Positions 1 to 10,851 of a stretch of DNA of 64,000 nucleotides are shown one piece after another. The stretch covers positions 3,092,501 through 3,156,500 of the forward strand of contig NZ_CP077683.1 of the NCBI RefSeq assembly GCF_019063845.1, in the 5' to 3' direction. This DNA comes from Geomonas subterranea. GTDB taxonomy: Bacteria; Desulfobacterota; Desulfuromonadia; Geobacterales; Geobacteraceae. The translations under genes and the position numbers were made by a program. The notes below the pieces were generated by a model, which saw nothing but the letters and a program-made list of their open reading frames with translations, ran no database searches and was not told where the DNA came from. Within the stretch, counting starts at the first letter, position 1. Each line of letters opens with the position of its first letter.

Positions 1-1
1 G

Positions 2-259
2 ATAGTGACGGGAGCTTTAGTGATGGCGGCAAGCACAGGCGCTTTCGCGGAGCAGACACAGGGGGGGAAGGACGAATGCCTGCTCTTGTCGCAAAACTGC
101 AGGGACCAGGTCGACGACATCCACGCGCGGATGCAACGCCTGAACAAGGAAATACAGAAGGGGACCAGGGTCTACTCCCCCAAGGAATTGGAGCAACTGC
201 GCCAGAAACTTGCGGAAGCGCAGGAGATGCTGAGATCAATGGAGAAACCCGGCCGGTGA
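2..259 (+). CDS. Small secreted coiled-coil protein, 5' end outside the window
   Basis: The frame is open to the left edge, so the true start lies outside the window. The first visible residues form the end of a signal peptide, with AFA-EQ as a plausible cleavage site. The mature part of about 65 residues holds two Cys (ECLLLSQNC) and then a Lys/Glu/Gln-rich helix with heptad-like Leu and Met spacing, so a short periplasmic coiled coil is likely. I do not recognise the family. A strong terminator follows within 50 bases, so this is the last gene of its unit. Confidence 0.6.
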   Translation: MVTGALVMAASTGAFAEQTQGGKDECLLLSQNCRDQVDDIHARMQRLNKEIQKGTRVYSPKELEQLRQKLAEAQEMLRSMEKPGR

Positions 260-306
260 CCCATTCGCAGTCCCCTAAAGCCGACCATGTAGAGCCGGGA
301 AAAGAG

Positions 307-330
307 GCGGACCAACGGTCCGCTTTTTTT
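307..330 (+). terminator. Rho-independent terminator
   Basis: A perfect 7-bp stem (GCGGACC/GGTCCGC) with a 3-base loop is followed by seven T. It ends the upstream small secreted gene. Confidence 0.85.
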
Positions 331-453
331 ATCGCCGCGCCCGCCCCGAAGCTGCACTGAAAGCGCCTCCACAGGGCATGAAACCGTTTGACTAATGAGG
401 ACTGCTCTGCGATAATTCGGCGTCTTAAATCCCCCCCGAAAGCGGAGCAATCT

Positions 454-1920
454 ATGAAAAGATCACTCGTTTCCACCCTGATCCTCCTTGGCTCGCTGCT
501 GGCAGCCACCGCGGCGTCAGCCTCGACCATCCGCGCCTATATCGCCGAATTCGCAGTCTCACCTGCCGACAACAACAGCCTCAAAAATACTCTGCAGCGT
601 CTTCTGGCTACGCGTCTGGCAGGCGACGACATCGTGACCGTCGACAGCGCCGCCGAGGCGGATGTCATCGTCTCAGGCAGCTACACGACGCTCGGCAAGA
701 TGTTCAGCCTGGACGCCATCGCCAAGAGCGCCGGCGGGAAGCAGCTCTCCACCGCCTTCGAGCAGGGGGAGAGCGTCGACCTGCTCATCCCGGCCGTGGG
801 CAAGATCTCCGGGAAACTTAAGGGTGACATCGTCAGGCAGTTCCAGCATCCTGCGACCGCGCTCCCCGCCGAGGGAACCAAGGCTCCGCGCGCCGAGATC
901 GTGCGGCCGTCGGTCTCCCAGGAAGTGGTGAAGGCGCCCTCGTCGGAAATCGTGCGCAGCGAAGCTACCGCAGGGTGGATCAGCCAGCGCCTTTCCGGCA
1001 TCTACAGCGGCGTCGCCACCTGGGGAACCAAGGAGTTCGTGGCCGCCGACAGCAAGGGGATCCACCTGTACCGCCCCGGCGCGAAACTCGACCTGGTCAC
1101 CGAGGTCATCCTCCCCGACCGCATGAAGGTTCTGGGGCTGGACGCCATGGGACCGGAGGCGAACGGGCGGGTACTGCTGTTCGTCACCATCATGGACCGC
1201 GAGAGCATCGCCTCCAGGATCTACGCCCTGCAAAACGACACTCTCAAGGTGGTCGCAGAAGACGTACCGTACATGTTCCGCACCATCGCCCCCTATGGCG
1301 GTCCGAAGAAACTCTACGCCCAGCAGATGGGACGCAACGACGACTTCTACGGCGACGTGTACGAGGCCAGCATCGTCGACAAAGGCGTGAAGCTCGCCAA
1401 CCCGATCAAGATGCCGCGCTTTGCCAACATCTTCAATTTCAACATGTTCCGTGACCAGTCCGGCAAGAGCTACCTGACCGCCTTCAGCGACAGCGGCTAC
1501 CTGCTGGTCTACTCCGACACCGGTGAAGAACTCTGGAGGAGCTCCGACAAATTCGGCGGATCCGAGACCTACTTCCAGCGCAGGGACTGGGAAAACGAAA
1601 GAACCAACATGACCCCCTTCCGTACCCGGTTCATCGAACAGCGCATCACGGTGACCGACAAGGGCGAGATCCTGGTGCCGCAGAACTCAGGCTTCTTCGT
1701 GCTCGGCAACCTGCGCTCCTACTCCAAGTACTCCGTGGTCAATTTCGCCTGGAACGGCTCCTCCCTCGAGGAGAAATGGCGCACCAAGCAGAGCCAGAAC
1801 TACCTGGCCGACTACTCCTACAACCCCGTATCCAAGGAGCTGGTACTCCTCGAGGTGGCCCAGAAGGATGTCTTCGGCGGCAAGGGGGGAAGCGTGGTGC
1901 GGGTGCTGGGCATCGAATAG
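454..1920 (+). CDS. Secreted protein, CsgG/FlgO-like N-terminal half plus propeller-like C-terminal half
   Basis: The ATG at 454 is chosen because a signal peptide (KRSLVSTLILLGSLLAATAASA) begins there and a GGAG-type site sits just upstream; the open frame runs further 5' without support. Residues about 20-130 (TIRAYIAEF, then a small ATPase-like alpha/beta pattern with DVIVSGSY) resemble the lipoprotein/curli-secretion type domain found in FlgO and CsgG relatives. The rest (about 170-488) reads as short beta-strand repeats around Gly-Asp/Asn turns, compatible with a VCBS/FG-GAP-like propeller. It is likely periplasmic or surface exposed. Exact function is unknown. It stands alone between two terminators. 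Confidence 0.65.
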   Translation: MKRSLVSTLILLGSLLAATAASASTIRAYIAEFAVSPADNNSLKNTLQRLLATRLAGDDIVTVDSAAEADVIVSGSYTTLGKMFSLDAIAKSAGGKQLSTAFEQGESVDLLIPAVGKISGKLKGDIVRQFQHPATALPAEGTKAPRAEIVRPSVSQEVVKAPSSEIVRSEATAGWISQRLSGIYSGVATWGTKEFVAADSKGIHLYRPGAKLDLVTEVILPDRMKVLGLDAMGPEANGRVLLFVTIMDRESIASRIYALQNDTLKVVAEDVPYMFRTIAPYGGPKKLYAQQMGRNDDFYGDVYEASIVDKGVKLANPIKMPRFANIFNFNMFRDQSGKSYLTAFSDSGYLLVYSDTGEELWRSSDKFGGSETYFQRRDWENERTNMTPFRTRFIEQRITVTDKGEILVPQNSGFFVLGNLRSYSKYSVVNFAWNGSSLEEKWRTKQSQNYLADYSYNPVSKELVLLEVAQKDVFGGKGGSVVRVLGIE

Positions 1921-1926
1921 GCTGAA

Positions 1927-1957
1927 GGCGGGGGGAATGTCTTGACTTCCCCCCGCC
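1927..1957 (+). terminator. Perfect hairpin at the end of the secreted-protein gene
   Basis: An 11-bp perfect stem (GGCGGGGGGAA/TTCCCCCCGCC) with a 9-base loop begins 7 bases after the stop codon. No T-run follows, so termination may be weak. The 3' arm overlaps the -35 of the candidate hisZ promoter. Confidence 0.55.
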
Positions 1958-1970
1958 ATACTGTTACGAT
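1942..1970 (+). promoter_or_regulatory. Candidate sigma-70 promoter of hisZ-purA
   Basis: TTGACT, 17 bases, TACGAT; about 60 bases before the chosen GTG start of hisZ. The -35 lies in the loop and 3' arm of the preceding hairpin. Confidence 0.5.
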
Positions 1971-2029
1971 TCCTCGTTTTTTGCCACCTTTTGCCGGACT
2001 GCCGGTACTCCCGGACGTTAGGACGACCC

Positions 2030-4643
<2,614 letters not shown>

Positions 4644-4660
4644 TTTTTTAATAAAAAGTG

Positions 4661-4689
4661 TTGACTGGCAGAAATCGATTTGCTATAAG
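4661..4689 (+). promoter_or_regulatory. Candidate promoter of the tRNA cluster
   Basis: TTGACT, 17 bases, TATAAG, with the first tRNA starting 27 bases after the -10. The surrounding DNA is AT-rich (TTTTTTAATAAAAA upstream). Confidence 0.75.
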
Positions 4690-4715
4690 GTTGTTCTTGC
4701 TTCGCTGCACTGTTT

Positions 4716-4791
4716 GAGCCGCTAGCTCAGTTGGTAGAGCACCTGACTTTTAATCAGGTGGTCGTTGGTTCGATCCCAACGCGGCTCACCA
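4716..4791 (+). tRNA. tRNA-Lys(TTT), copy 1
   Basis: 76 bases with encoded CCA. The acceptor arms GAGCCGC/GCGGCTC pair perfectly, and the anticodon loop CTTTTAA gives TTT. It is identical to the copy at 4912. Confidence 0.97.
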
Positions 4792-4792
4792 C

Positions 4793-4870
4793 GTCCCCAT
4801 CGTCTAGCCCGGCCCAGGACACCGCCCTTTCACGGCGGCGACGCCGGTTCAAATCCGGCTGGGGACGCCA
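4793..4870 (+). tRNA. tRNA-Glu(TTC), first isoform
   Basis: 78 bases with encoded CCA. The acceptor arms GTCCCCA/TGGGGAC pair, the anticodon loop is CTTTCAC (TTC), and the discriminator base is G, as in the enterobacterial tRNA-Glu. The body differs widely from the second tRNA-Glu 190 bases downstream although the anticodon is the same. Confidence 0.93.
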
Positions 4871-4911
4871 CTCAAACAAACAGCGCCTGTGCCTTGGCAC
4901 AGAGCTTAAGC

Positions 4912-4987
4912 GAGCCGCTAGCTCAGTTGGTAGAGCACCTGACTTTTAATCAGGTGGTCGTTGGTTCGATCCCAACGCGGCTCACCA
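4912..4987 (+). tRNA. tRNA-Lys(TTT), copy 2
   Basis: Base-for-base identical to the tRNA at 4716, including CCA. The two copies together with their following tRNA-Glu suggest an old Lys-Glu tandem duplication. Confidence 0.97.
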
Positions 4988-5059
4988 CCCTTTTTTTACT
5001 GTCGCATGACTGGGCCTTGCGACAGCCCCCAACCCTGATGGGACGGGATGCAACAATTC

Positions 5060-5134
5060 GGTCCCATCGTCTAGTGGTTAGGACACCGGCCTTTCACGTC
5101 GGTAACAGGGGTTCAAGTCCCCTTGGGATCACCA
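5060..5134 (+). tRNA. tRNA-Glu(TTC), second isoform
   Basis: 75 bases with encoded CCA. The acceptor arms GGTCCCA/TGGGATC pair with one G-T pair, the anticodon loop is CTTTCAC (TTC), and the discriminator is A, unlike the first tRNA-Glu (G). The D and T arms also differ. Confidence 0.95.
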
Positions 5135-5140
5135 TCAACG

Positions 5141-5177
5141 GAAAAGGCCGCTTCCCCTTCGGGAAAGCGGCCTTTTC
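5141..5177 (+). terminator. Terminator of the tRNA cluster
   Basis: A long hairpin (GAAAAGGCCGCTT... with ...AAAGCGGCCTTTTC) with one unpaired T and a CTTC loop. It ends in TTTT on both strands and so can serve the tRNA operon and the convergent small gene. Confidence 0.8.
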
Positions 5178-5219
5178 TCATTTCTGCAGCCCCGCTTCGC
5201 TCTATCGATCCTGCCGGCC

Positions 5220-5378
5220 TCAGTCGTCCTTTCTTCCCGGCCAGACCTTCATGCAGTAGGGACACTCCTGCACCTCGTACGGCACCGTGTCGCGCAACTG
5301 CTCCTGCTCGTAGGAAGCCGTGCACCCTTTGGCTACCGGATAGGTGTGGATGGTATTCTGCTTGATGAAGTAAAGCAT
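5220..5378 (-). CDS. 52-residue Cys-containing protein of unknown function
   Basis: The start is fixed by a full AAAGGAGG site five bases before the ATG at 5378. The protein opens MLYFIKQNTIHTYPV and ends with a CPYC pair plus one earlier Cys (KGC). It has no signal peptide or membrane segment. The CxxC could bind metal or be redox active, but three Cys in 52 residues do not make a full zinc site. It is monocistronic. I do not recognise the family; the strong ribosome site and non-random composition support a real gene. Confidence 0.65.
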   Translation of the reverse strand: MLYFIKQNTIHTYPVAKGCTASYEQEQLRDTVPYEVQECPYCMKVWPGRKDD

Positions 5379-5520
5379 GACCTTCCTCCTTTGATCGAAA
5401 CAGAATTTGCCGGTGAACTCGCCACCCATTGAAGATTAGGGTAAAGAACCCTGTTGTCAACAGCGGCAAAGTCATTTACAACAGTCGGGCGAATCCAGAT
5501 ATTGTCGCGTCACCGGCGCA

Positions 5521-6783
5521 ATGCCACAAAAATGCGGGTCACTCTCGGCTATGACATCCACCGATACGGCAGGACACATCCAGCAATCAGTGTTGAAACA
5601 TGAACCGTTCCGGCTTTTCTGGCTGGCGCGGGTCTGCTCGTCGGTCGCGCTGCAGATGCAGGCGGTGGCCGTGGGGTGGCAGATCTATGCCCTCACGGGC
5701 TCGGTCTTCTATCTCGGCCTGGTAGGCCTGGCACAGTTCCTCCCCATGTTCCTGCTGACGCTGGCAGTGGGGCACGTGGCCGACCGCTACGACAGAAGGC
5801 GCATCGCTGGCACCTGCCAAATACTGGAAGGGTTCGCGCTCGCGTTGCTCGCCCTCGGCTCCCATGGCGGCTGGCTGCACAAGGACGGGATCCTGGCCAT
5901 CGTCTTCGTGGCTGGGGCGCTGCGCGCCTTCGAGGGGCCGACCATGCTGGCGCTGGTCCCCTGGCTGGTGCCCCAGGAAATGATTCCGCGCGCCTCGGCC
6001 TGGTCCGCATCGGCCAACCAGACCGCCAGCATCGCGGGCCCCGCCCTGGGGGGGCTTCTCTACGCCCTCGGCCCCACCACCGTCTACGCCAGCGCCTCGT
6101 TCCTTTTTCTCGCGGCGAGCCTGCTTCTGTCCCGCATCCGCCTCGACCGCGCGCCGGCGAAGCGAGAGCCTGCGACGCTGCGCTCCCTCTTCGCCGGGAT
6201 CGCCTTCATAAGGAGCCGCCAGGAGATCCTGGGCGCGATCTCGCTCGACCTCTTCGCCGTCCTCCTCGGCGGCGCCACGGCGCTCCTGCCGGTCTTCGCC
6301 AGGGACATCCTGCATACCGGGCCACTGGGGCTTGGGCTTTTGCGCGCCGCCCCGGCCCTCGGGGCGCTCGGGGTCTCGCTGTTCCTGGCCCGCCATCCGC
6401 TGCGGCACCGTGTGGGGCGCATCATGTTCCTGAGCGTATTTTTGTTCGGCGTCGCCACGGTGATCTTCGGGATCTCCGCCTCGTTCCCCGTCTCCATGGC
6501 CGCGCTGATGGTCCTCGGCGCGGCAGATATCGTGAGCGTGGTGATACGGGCGTCCCTGGTGCAGATCGAGACGCCCGACGAGATGCGCGGCAGGGTGAGT
6601 GCCGTGAACTCGATGTTCATCGGCACCTCGAACCAACTGGGGGAGTTCGAGTCCGGCGTCACGGCCGCCCTCTTCGGCACCGTCCCGGCGGTGCTGATCG
6701 GCGGGGTCGGCACCATGGTCGTGGTGCTCTTGTGGATGCGGCTCTTCCCGAGACTTTTGCAGGTGGACAAGCTGGGGGAGTAG
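5521..6783 (+). CDS. MFS transporter, EntS-like drug/siderophore exporter type
   Basis: This 420-residue protein has about 12 hydrophobic segments. The cytoplasmic motif between TM2 and TM3 (GHVADRYDRRRI) is the MFS-A signature, and a matching DEMRGRVSAV motif follows TM10, typical of the MFS_3/EntS subgroup (proton-driven export of siderophores or drugs). The substrate cannot be read from sequence. Neither the ATG at 5521 nor the one at 5554 has a clear ribosome site; the conserved part starts near HEPFRLFWLARV, so the shorter start is equally possible. It converges on a ferredoxin gene eight bases away. Confidence 0.85.
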   Translation: MPQKCGSLSAMTSTDTAGHIQQSVLKHEPFRLFWLARVCSSVALQMQAVAVGWQIYALTGSVFYLGLVGLAQFLPMFLLTLAVGHVADRYDRRRIAGTCQILEGFALALLALGSHGGWLHKDGILAIVFVAGALRAFEGPTMLALVPWLVPQEMIPRASAWSASANQTASIAGPALGGLLYALGPTTVYASASFLFLAASLLLSRIRLDRAPAKREPATLRSLFAGIAFIRSRQEILGAISLDLFAVLLGGATALLPVFARDILHTGPLGLGLLRAAPALGALGVSLFLARHPLRHRVGRIMFLSVFLFGVATVIFGISASFPVSMAALMVLGAADIVSVVIRASLVQIETPDEMRGRVSAVNSMFIGTSNQLGEFESGVTAALFGTVPAVLIGGVGTMVVVLLWMRLFPRLLQVDKLGE

Positions 6784-6790
6784 AGGCGGT

Positions 6791-6985
6791 TCAGGAGATG
6801 GCCCGCACCGGGCAGGCGGGGAGGCAGGCGAGGCAGCCATCGCACTTCTCCCATCCGGTCAGCAGGGCGTGCTTGTGGTAACCGGCCACCTCGAGGGTGA
6901 GCAGACGCTTTGGGCAGGCCGCGACGCAGCGACCGCAGCCGGTGCAGCGGGAAACATCTATTTCAGCTCTTCTTTTCACTGGCAT
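6791..6985 (-). CDS. Two-cluster 4Fe-4S ferredoxin
   Basis: The 64-residue protein carries two cluster motifs: CTGCGRCVAACP near the N terminus and CDGCLACLPACP near the C terminus, each CxxCxxCxxxCP, separated by about 25 residues. This is the clostridial-type 2[4Fe-4S] ferredoxin fold, a soluble low-potential electron carrier. The ATG at 6985 gives the compact form; a GTG at 7006 would add seven residues. It is divergent from elbB, with no partner oxidoreductase next to it. Confidence 0.85.
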   Translation of the reverse strand: MPVKRRAEIDVSRCTGCGRCVAACPKRLLTLEVAGYHKHALLTGWEKCDGCLACLPACPVRAIS

Positions 6986-7168
6986 AACTTGATCCACTAC
7001 AGTCACAACGTGCGCGACGGGCAGGCTCCCGTGATCACCGTAAGCGGAGAAGCTGTAACATTCTGACGCAGAGTTCTTTTGGCCGCCGTCAGAACCACTT
7101 GCACAGCGGAAACATCCCGCTTAGAATATCGCAGTCGAACCCCAATCCACAAGACAGGAGGCATCTGC

Positions 7169-7825
7169 ATGAAGAAGATAGGCGTAATACTCTCTGGCTG
7201 CGGCGTCCGTGACGGAAGCGAGATACATGAGGCAGTACTGACCCTCCTTGCCATCGACAGCAATGGCGCCAAGGCCGTCTGCCTTGCCCCCGACATCGAA
7301 CTGGACGAGGTGAACCACCTGACCATGCAGGAGACCGGTGCCAAGAGGAAGGTGCTGGTCGAGGCGGCCCGCATCGCGCGCGGCGACATCGCCGACGTGA
7401 AAACCGCTACGGCGGCTGAACTCGACGCCATCGTCCTTCCCGGCGGCTTCGGCGCGGCCAAAAACCTGTGCAGCTTCGCCTTCGATGGGCCCAACGGGAG
7501 CGTGCAGCCGGACGTACTCAAGCTGATCCGCGACATGGCGGCGGCGAAGAAGCCGATCTGCGCCATCTGCATCGCCCCGGCGGTGGTTGCCCTCGCCCTC
7601 GGCAAGGACCTCGCCCCCAGGCTGACCATAGGCAACGACCCGGGCACCGCCCAGGCCATCAGCGCCACCGGCAGCAGCCACGTGGAGTGCGCGGCCACCG
7701 AATGCGTGGTGGACCGTGACCACCTGATCGTTTCCACCCCCGCCTACATGCTGGCAGGCGGCATCTCCGAGGCGGCCAAGGGGATCGACAAGGCGATCAA
7801 GGCCACCCTGGAGCTGACCAGGTAG
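7169..7825 (+). CDS. elbB: ElbB-like DJ-1/PfpI-family protein
   Basis: The 218-residue protein belongs to the DJ-1/PfpI superfamily. The opening KKIGVILSGCGVRDGSEIHEAV and the VLPGGFGAAKNL and CAICIAP segments are typical of ElbB, once called an isoprenoid biosynthesis protein and later reported to have glyoxalase III-type activity on small aldehydes. The Cys in the CAICIAP turn is at the nucleophile-elbow position. The ATG at 7169 follows ACAGGAGG; upstream codons in the open frame are not supported. It is monocistronic. Confidence 0.9.
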   Translation: MKKIGVILSGCGVRDGSEIHEAVLTLLAIDSNGAKAVCLAPDIELDEVNHLTMQETGAKRKVLVEAARIARGDIADVKTATAAELDAIVLPGGFGAAKNLCSFAFDGPNGSVQPDVLKLIRDMAAAKKPICAICIAPAVVALALGKDLAPRLTIGNDPGTAQAISATGSSHVECAATECVVDRDHLIVSTPAYMLAGGISEAAKGIDKAIKATLELTR

Positions 7826-7922
7826 CGCGCCCCCTCCCCCCTGGCTTCATTAGGGCTTGAACAGCGGGACGTTTTAACTTAATATGCCGCTGTTTCATGA
7901 ACGCTTTTTGGGAGGGAAATAC

Positions 7923-8510
7923 ATGCGTAAAACCTTACTGCTCTGCGCGGCGGCGCTGCTCCTGGCAGCCCCCATGGCAGGGAAAGCCTCCGCGGAGGAT
8001 CTCAGAGGCAGGATCGCGATCAGCGGCAAGATCGGGGTGAGCAACCCCGCGGAATCCGAGGTCGACACCGTCAACGGCAGGATGGTGGTTTCCACCGATG
8101 CCGGGCTTACCGGCGGAATCGGCTTTCTGTTCGGCATCGACGACAACGTCGCCATGGAGATGGAGGTGAGCCGCACCACCTTCGACGCGTCCAGCTTCGG
8201 CGATGCCGACGTGACCGACGTCTCCATCGGCGCCCAGTACCGCTTCCCCGGCCGGCAGCACGTGGTCCCCTACGTCGGCGCCGGAATCGACGTACTGATC
8301 AACGATCTGGACAAGAAGTACACCAACACCACGGTGGGCGCCCACGTAAGCGGCGGGCTCGACTGCTTCATGAACCGCCAGGTGGCACTGAACCTCGAGG
8401 TGAAAGGGGTGGAGGCCTTCAAGGCCGATGTCGACGGCCCCAACGGGACCGGCAAGTTCGATCCCTCCGCCCTCTCCTTCACGGTCGGGGCAAGGTTCTT
8501 CTTCAACTAG
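7923..8510 (+). CDS. Small outer-membrane beta-barrel protein
   Basis: The start at 7923 follows GGGAGGGAAAT and begins a clear signal peptide (MRKTLLLCAAALLLAAPMAGKASA). The mature 170 residues alternate polar and hydrophobic residues in strands with short turns, contain AQYRFPGRQHVVPYVGAGIDV (a hallmark of OmpW/OmpA-like eight-strand barrels), and end in an aromatic strand, VGARFFFN. The C-terminal residue is Asn rather than Phe, slightly unusual for a barrel. It is a likely outer-membrane protein of unknown ligand. Confidence 0.8.
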   Translation: MRKTLLLCAAALLLAAPMAGKASAEDLRGRIAISGKIGVSNPAESEVDTVNGRMVVSTDAGLTGGIGFLFGIDDNVAMEMEVSRTTFDASSFGDADVTDVSIGAQYRFPGRQHVVPYVGAGIDVLINDLDKKYTNTTVGAHVSGGLDCFMNRQVALNLEVKGVEAFKADVDGPNGTGKFDPSALSFTVGARFFFN

Positions 8511-8520
8511 GTAGCGGCAT

Positions 8521-8652
8521 CCCCTCCTCACGGAGGGGGAAGGCCGGGAGGGGCACCAGGCAGCAGCCCCCTCCCTGTCCCTCCCCCTCCGGGGGCGGGG
8601 ACTCCGGATGCTGCTCCTTGCTTTCCCGCCCCTCTCCCGAAGGAGAGGGAGG
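8521..8652. repeat. C/G-rich palindrome cluster between convergent genes
   Basis: Between the barrel gene and the radical SAM gene lie several stacked hairpins: CCCCTCC-TCAC-GGAGGGG, a long CCCTCC/GGGGG block, and CTCTCC-CGAA-GGAGAG. The words resemble the REP-like palindrome at 51723. The block could act as a two-way terminator or as a mobile REP-type element. Confidence 0.5.
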
Positions 8653-8654
8653 TA

Positions 8655-10334
8655 TTACCCGCCAACGGTTTCGCCCAGCGCCTTCCGGTACTCCCGCCGC
8701 AATCGTTCCACATCCCCTCCGTCGATGAAGTCCCAGGGGAGCAGTTCGTCCAGTGCGATATCCCTGTTGACCAGCGCCTGGGCGTCGAGATCCCACTCCC
8801 GAAGCGCTTCCTTCCAGTTCCCCAGCCGGTCCGCCGCCACCAGCAGCTCCGCGAGCCTGCGGTCGCCGCGTGACAGCAGCGCCTGCTGAAACGCCTCGCG
8901 CGGGCTTTCCATCTGCAGCTTCAGGTTGGAAAGCCGCCCCAGCTCCTTCTGCAGGAACTTCCACTTCTTTTCCAGCGACTTCACCGGTTCCATGGCGCAC
9001 CACTGAAAGGGGGTGAACGGTTTGGGGATGAAGGGATTCACCGAGAGCTGAATCTCCCCCAGCCGCCGGTTCTCCTTCGCCGCCGCCAGCACCCGCTCCC
9101 GGATCTTTCGCACCAGCGCCACCAGCTCCTCCAGGTCCTCCTGCGTCTCGGTGGGGAGGCCGATGATAAAGTACAGCTTCAGGTTCAGGATGTCATGGCT
9201 CACCAGCATGTCGCAGGCCGCCAGGATCTGGTCCTCGTCGATTCCCTTCTTCACCAGGTCCCGCAGCCGCTGCGAGCCCCCCTCGGGCGCCAGCGCCACC
9301 GATTTCTGCCCGCTCGCCTTGAGCGCCTCGATCATGCGCCCGTCCAGGTGGTCGATGCGGAATGAGGAAACCGAGAACTTCCCGCCGGCGTCCACGATGT
9401 CGCAGCAGAGGTCCCCGATGCCGGCGTAGTCTGACACGGCCGCCGCGACCAGCCCCACCTTCCTCCCCTGGGCCACTCCCTCAAGCGCCGCCTGGCGCAC
9501 CAGTTCCGGACTCCTGGTGCGGTAGGGGAGATAGATGAACCCGGCCGCGCAGAAACGGCAGGCGCGCGGGCAGCCGCGGGAGATCTCCACGAGGTGCATC
9601 CCCGAAAACTCGGTGGCCTCGGTATGTATTCCGGTAACGGTCGGGGGACTGGCGGGATCGGGGTCCCAGACGCGCCGGACCTTGGCCGGGGCGCCGGGAG
9701 AGGGGCTGAAGGCTGTCTGGCGCGCCCCTTCGAATTCAGGCAGGTAGAGCGACGGGACGTAGATCCCCGGAAGCCCCGCCGCCTCGAGAAGGAGTTCCTC
9801 GCGCGATGACGCCCCCCGCTGCAACAGTTCCAGCAGGGGTGGCAGGGCCGGTTCGGCCTCACCGATGCAGACCAGGTCGAGAAACGGGGCGACCGGCTCG
9901 GGGTTCAAAAAGAGCGCAGCCCCCCCTGCCAGAACGAGCGGCTGCAGCGGCGAGCGTTTTGCGGCGTAGGGATCGATGCCGGCGAGCCTGAAGATGGCGG
10001 GAAGGTTCAGGTAATCGCTTTCGAAGGAGATGGAAAAGGCGATCAGGTCGAACGAGGAAAGCGGGCGCTCTCCCTCGAGCGACAGGAGCGTCCCCCGCGT
10101 CCTTTCCAGTTCATCGAGTTCGTCGCGCTCCGGCAGGTAGGCGCGGTCGCAGGTGACCTCCGGGTACGCGTTCAGCATGGCGTGAACGGCCTGGAAACCG
10201 AGGTTGCTCATGGCGGAGTGGTAGCGGTTGGGGTACACGAGGCAGCAGGAGAGTCGCCCGCCGCTTTTGCCGCGCCCGGGGCCGCTCTCGCCGGCGAGGA
10301 GGGTCCGTTTTCTTTCGATGATCTTCCAGGACAT
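8655..10334 (-). CDS. B12-binding-type radical SAM protein
   Basis: The 559-residue protein has an N-terminal cobalamin-binding-like alpha/beta domain (FDLIAFSISFESDYLN, LVLAGGAALFLNPEPVAPFLDLVCIGEAE) followed by a radical SAM core. The cluster motif is CPRACRFC (CxxxCxxC), followed by AAGFIYLPYRTRSPE. The pattern matches the uncharacterised TIGR03960/DUF2344-associated family found in many anaerobes, where the partner domain is fused or adjacent; here no DUF2344 gene follows. The chemistry is unknown. The ATG at 10334 is chosen because homologous proteins begin near the WKIIERKRTLL segment. It is divergent from the carrier-protein operon, with a 240-base shared control region. Confidence 0.8.
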   Translation of the reverse strand: MSWKIIERKRTLLAGESGPGRGKSGGRLSCCLVYPNRYHSAMSNLGFQAVHAMLNAYPEVTCDRAYLPERDELDELERTRGTLLSLEGERPLSSFDLIAFSISFESDYLNLPAIFRLAGIDPYAAKRSPLQPLVLAGGAALFLNPEPVAPFLDLVCIGEAEPALPPLLELLQRGASSREELLLEAAGLPGIYVPSLYLPEFEGARQTAFSPSPGAPAKVRRVWDPDPASPPTVTGIHTEATEFSGMHLVEISRGCPRACRFCAAGFIYLPYRTRSPELVRQAALEGVAQGRKVGLVAAAVSDYAGIGDLCCDIVDAGGKFSVSSFRIDHLDGRMIEALKASGQKSVALAPEGGSQRLRDLVKKGIDEDQILAACDMLVSHDILNLKLYFIIGLPTETQEDLEELVALVRKIRERVLAAAKENRRLGEIQLSVNPFIPKPFTPFQWCAMEPVKSLEKKWKFLQKELGRLSNLKLQMESPREAFQQALLSRGDRRLAELLVAADRLGNWKEALREWDLDAQALVNRDIALDELLPWDFIDGGDVERLRREYRKALGETVGG

Positions 10335-10396
10335 TGCGCCAAGGTAGCATCTTTGGTCGCCGCAGTGGAACAAAAAAGAAGGAGGCGTGACCGCCC

Positions 10397-10424
10397 TTGA
10401 CAGCCAATCGGGCAATTGTACACT
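10397..10424 (+). promoter_or_regulatory. Candidate sigma-70 promoter of the carrier-protein operon
   Basis: TTGACA, 16 bases, TACACT. Transcription would start near 10431, giving a leader of about 140 bases before the carrier protein; the leader holds a small hairpin (ACGTC...GACGT, 10482-10498). Confidence 0.65.
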
Positions 10425-10571
10425 AGGGTGCGTGCCAAGATTACAAAGTTGTCATTATAATAAACCAACCGCATTCCCATACGTCGGAGCCAGACGTGGT
10501 ACAGGTCACATAGACCATGCCGCTCCGCCGATACAGCCGACGCCCGCCAACATCTGATACAGGAGGAAGAG

Positions 10572-10829
10572 ATGGCCGATTACACCGACACCATCAGGTC
10601 GTTCATAGAAACCGAGATGGCAGGCCCCGGCCACAAAGCCAGCCTGTCCCCTTCAGACTCCCTCATAGACAAGGGGATTGTCGATTCCCTTGGGGTGCAA
10701 AGACTGATCGCATACCTGGAAAAGGAATTCGGTGTGGAGATCGCGGATACCGAGATAGTTCCGGAGCATTTCGAGACCATTTCAGCCGTCGCCGATTTCA
10801 TCAACTTCAAGCTGGGCGCCAAGGGGTAG
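10572..10829 (+). CDS. Acyl/peptidyl carrier protein
   Basis: The 85-residue acidic helical protein has the phosphopantetheine attachment motif VDSLG (Ser39), preceded by DSLIDKGI as in secondary-metabolism carrier proteins. The ribosome site ACAGGAGGAAGAG is strong. It heads a six-gene operon whose last member is a stand-alone adenylating enzyme, so Ser39 probably carries an aminoacyl or acyl group activated by that enzyme and then modified while bound. It is not the housekeeping AcpP, because no fatty-acid gene is near and the motif context differs (VDSLGVQRL rather than the AcpP-type ADSLDTVEL). Confidence 0.9.
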   Translation: MADYTDTIRSFIETEMAGPGHKASLSPSDSLIDKGIVDSLGVQRLIAYLEKEFGVEIADTEIVPEHFETISAVADFINFKLGAKG

Positions 10830-10851
10830 CGGCGCCGGCGCTGGAGGTACC

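Noticed and set aside
4731-5259. Open frames across the tRNA cluster
   Set aside because: They translate tRNA sequence; the repeated peptide simply reflects the two identical tRNA-Lys genes.
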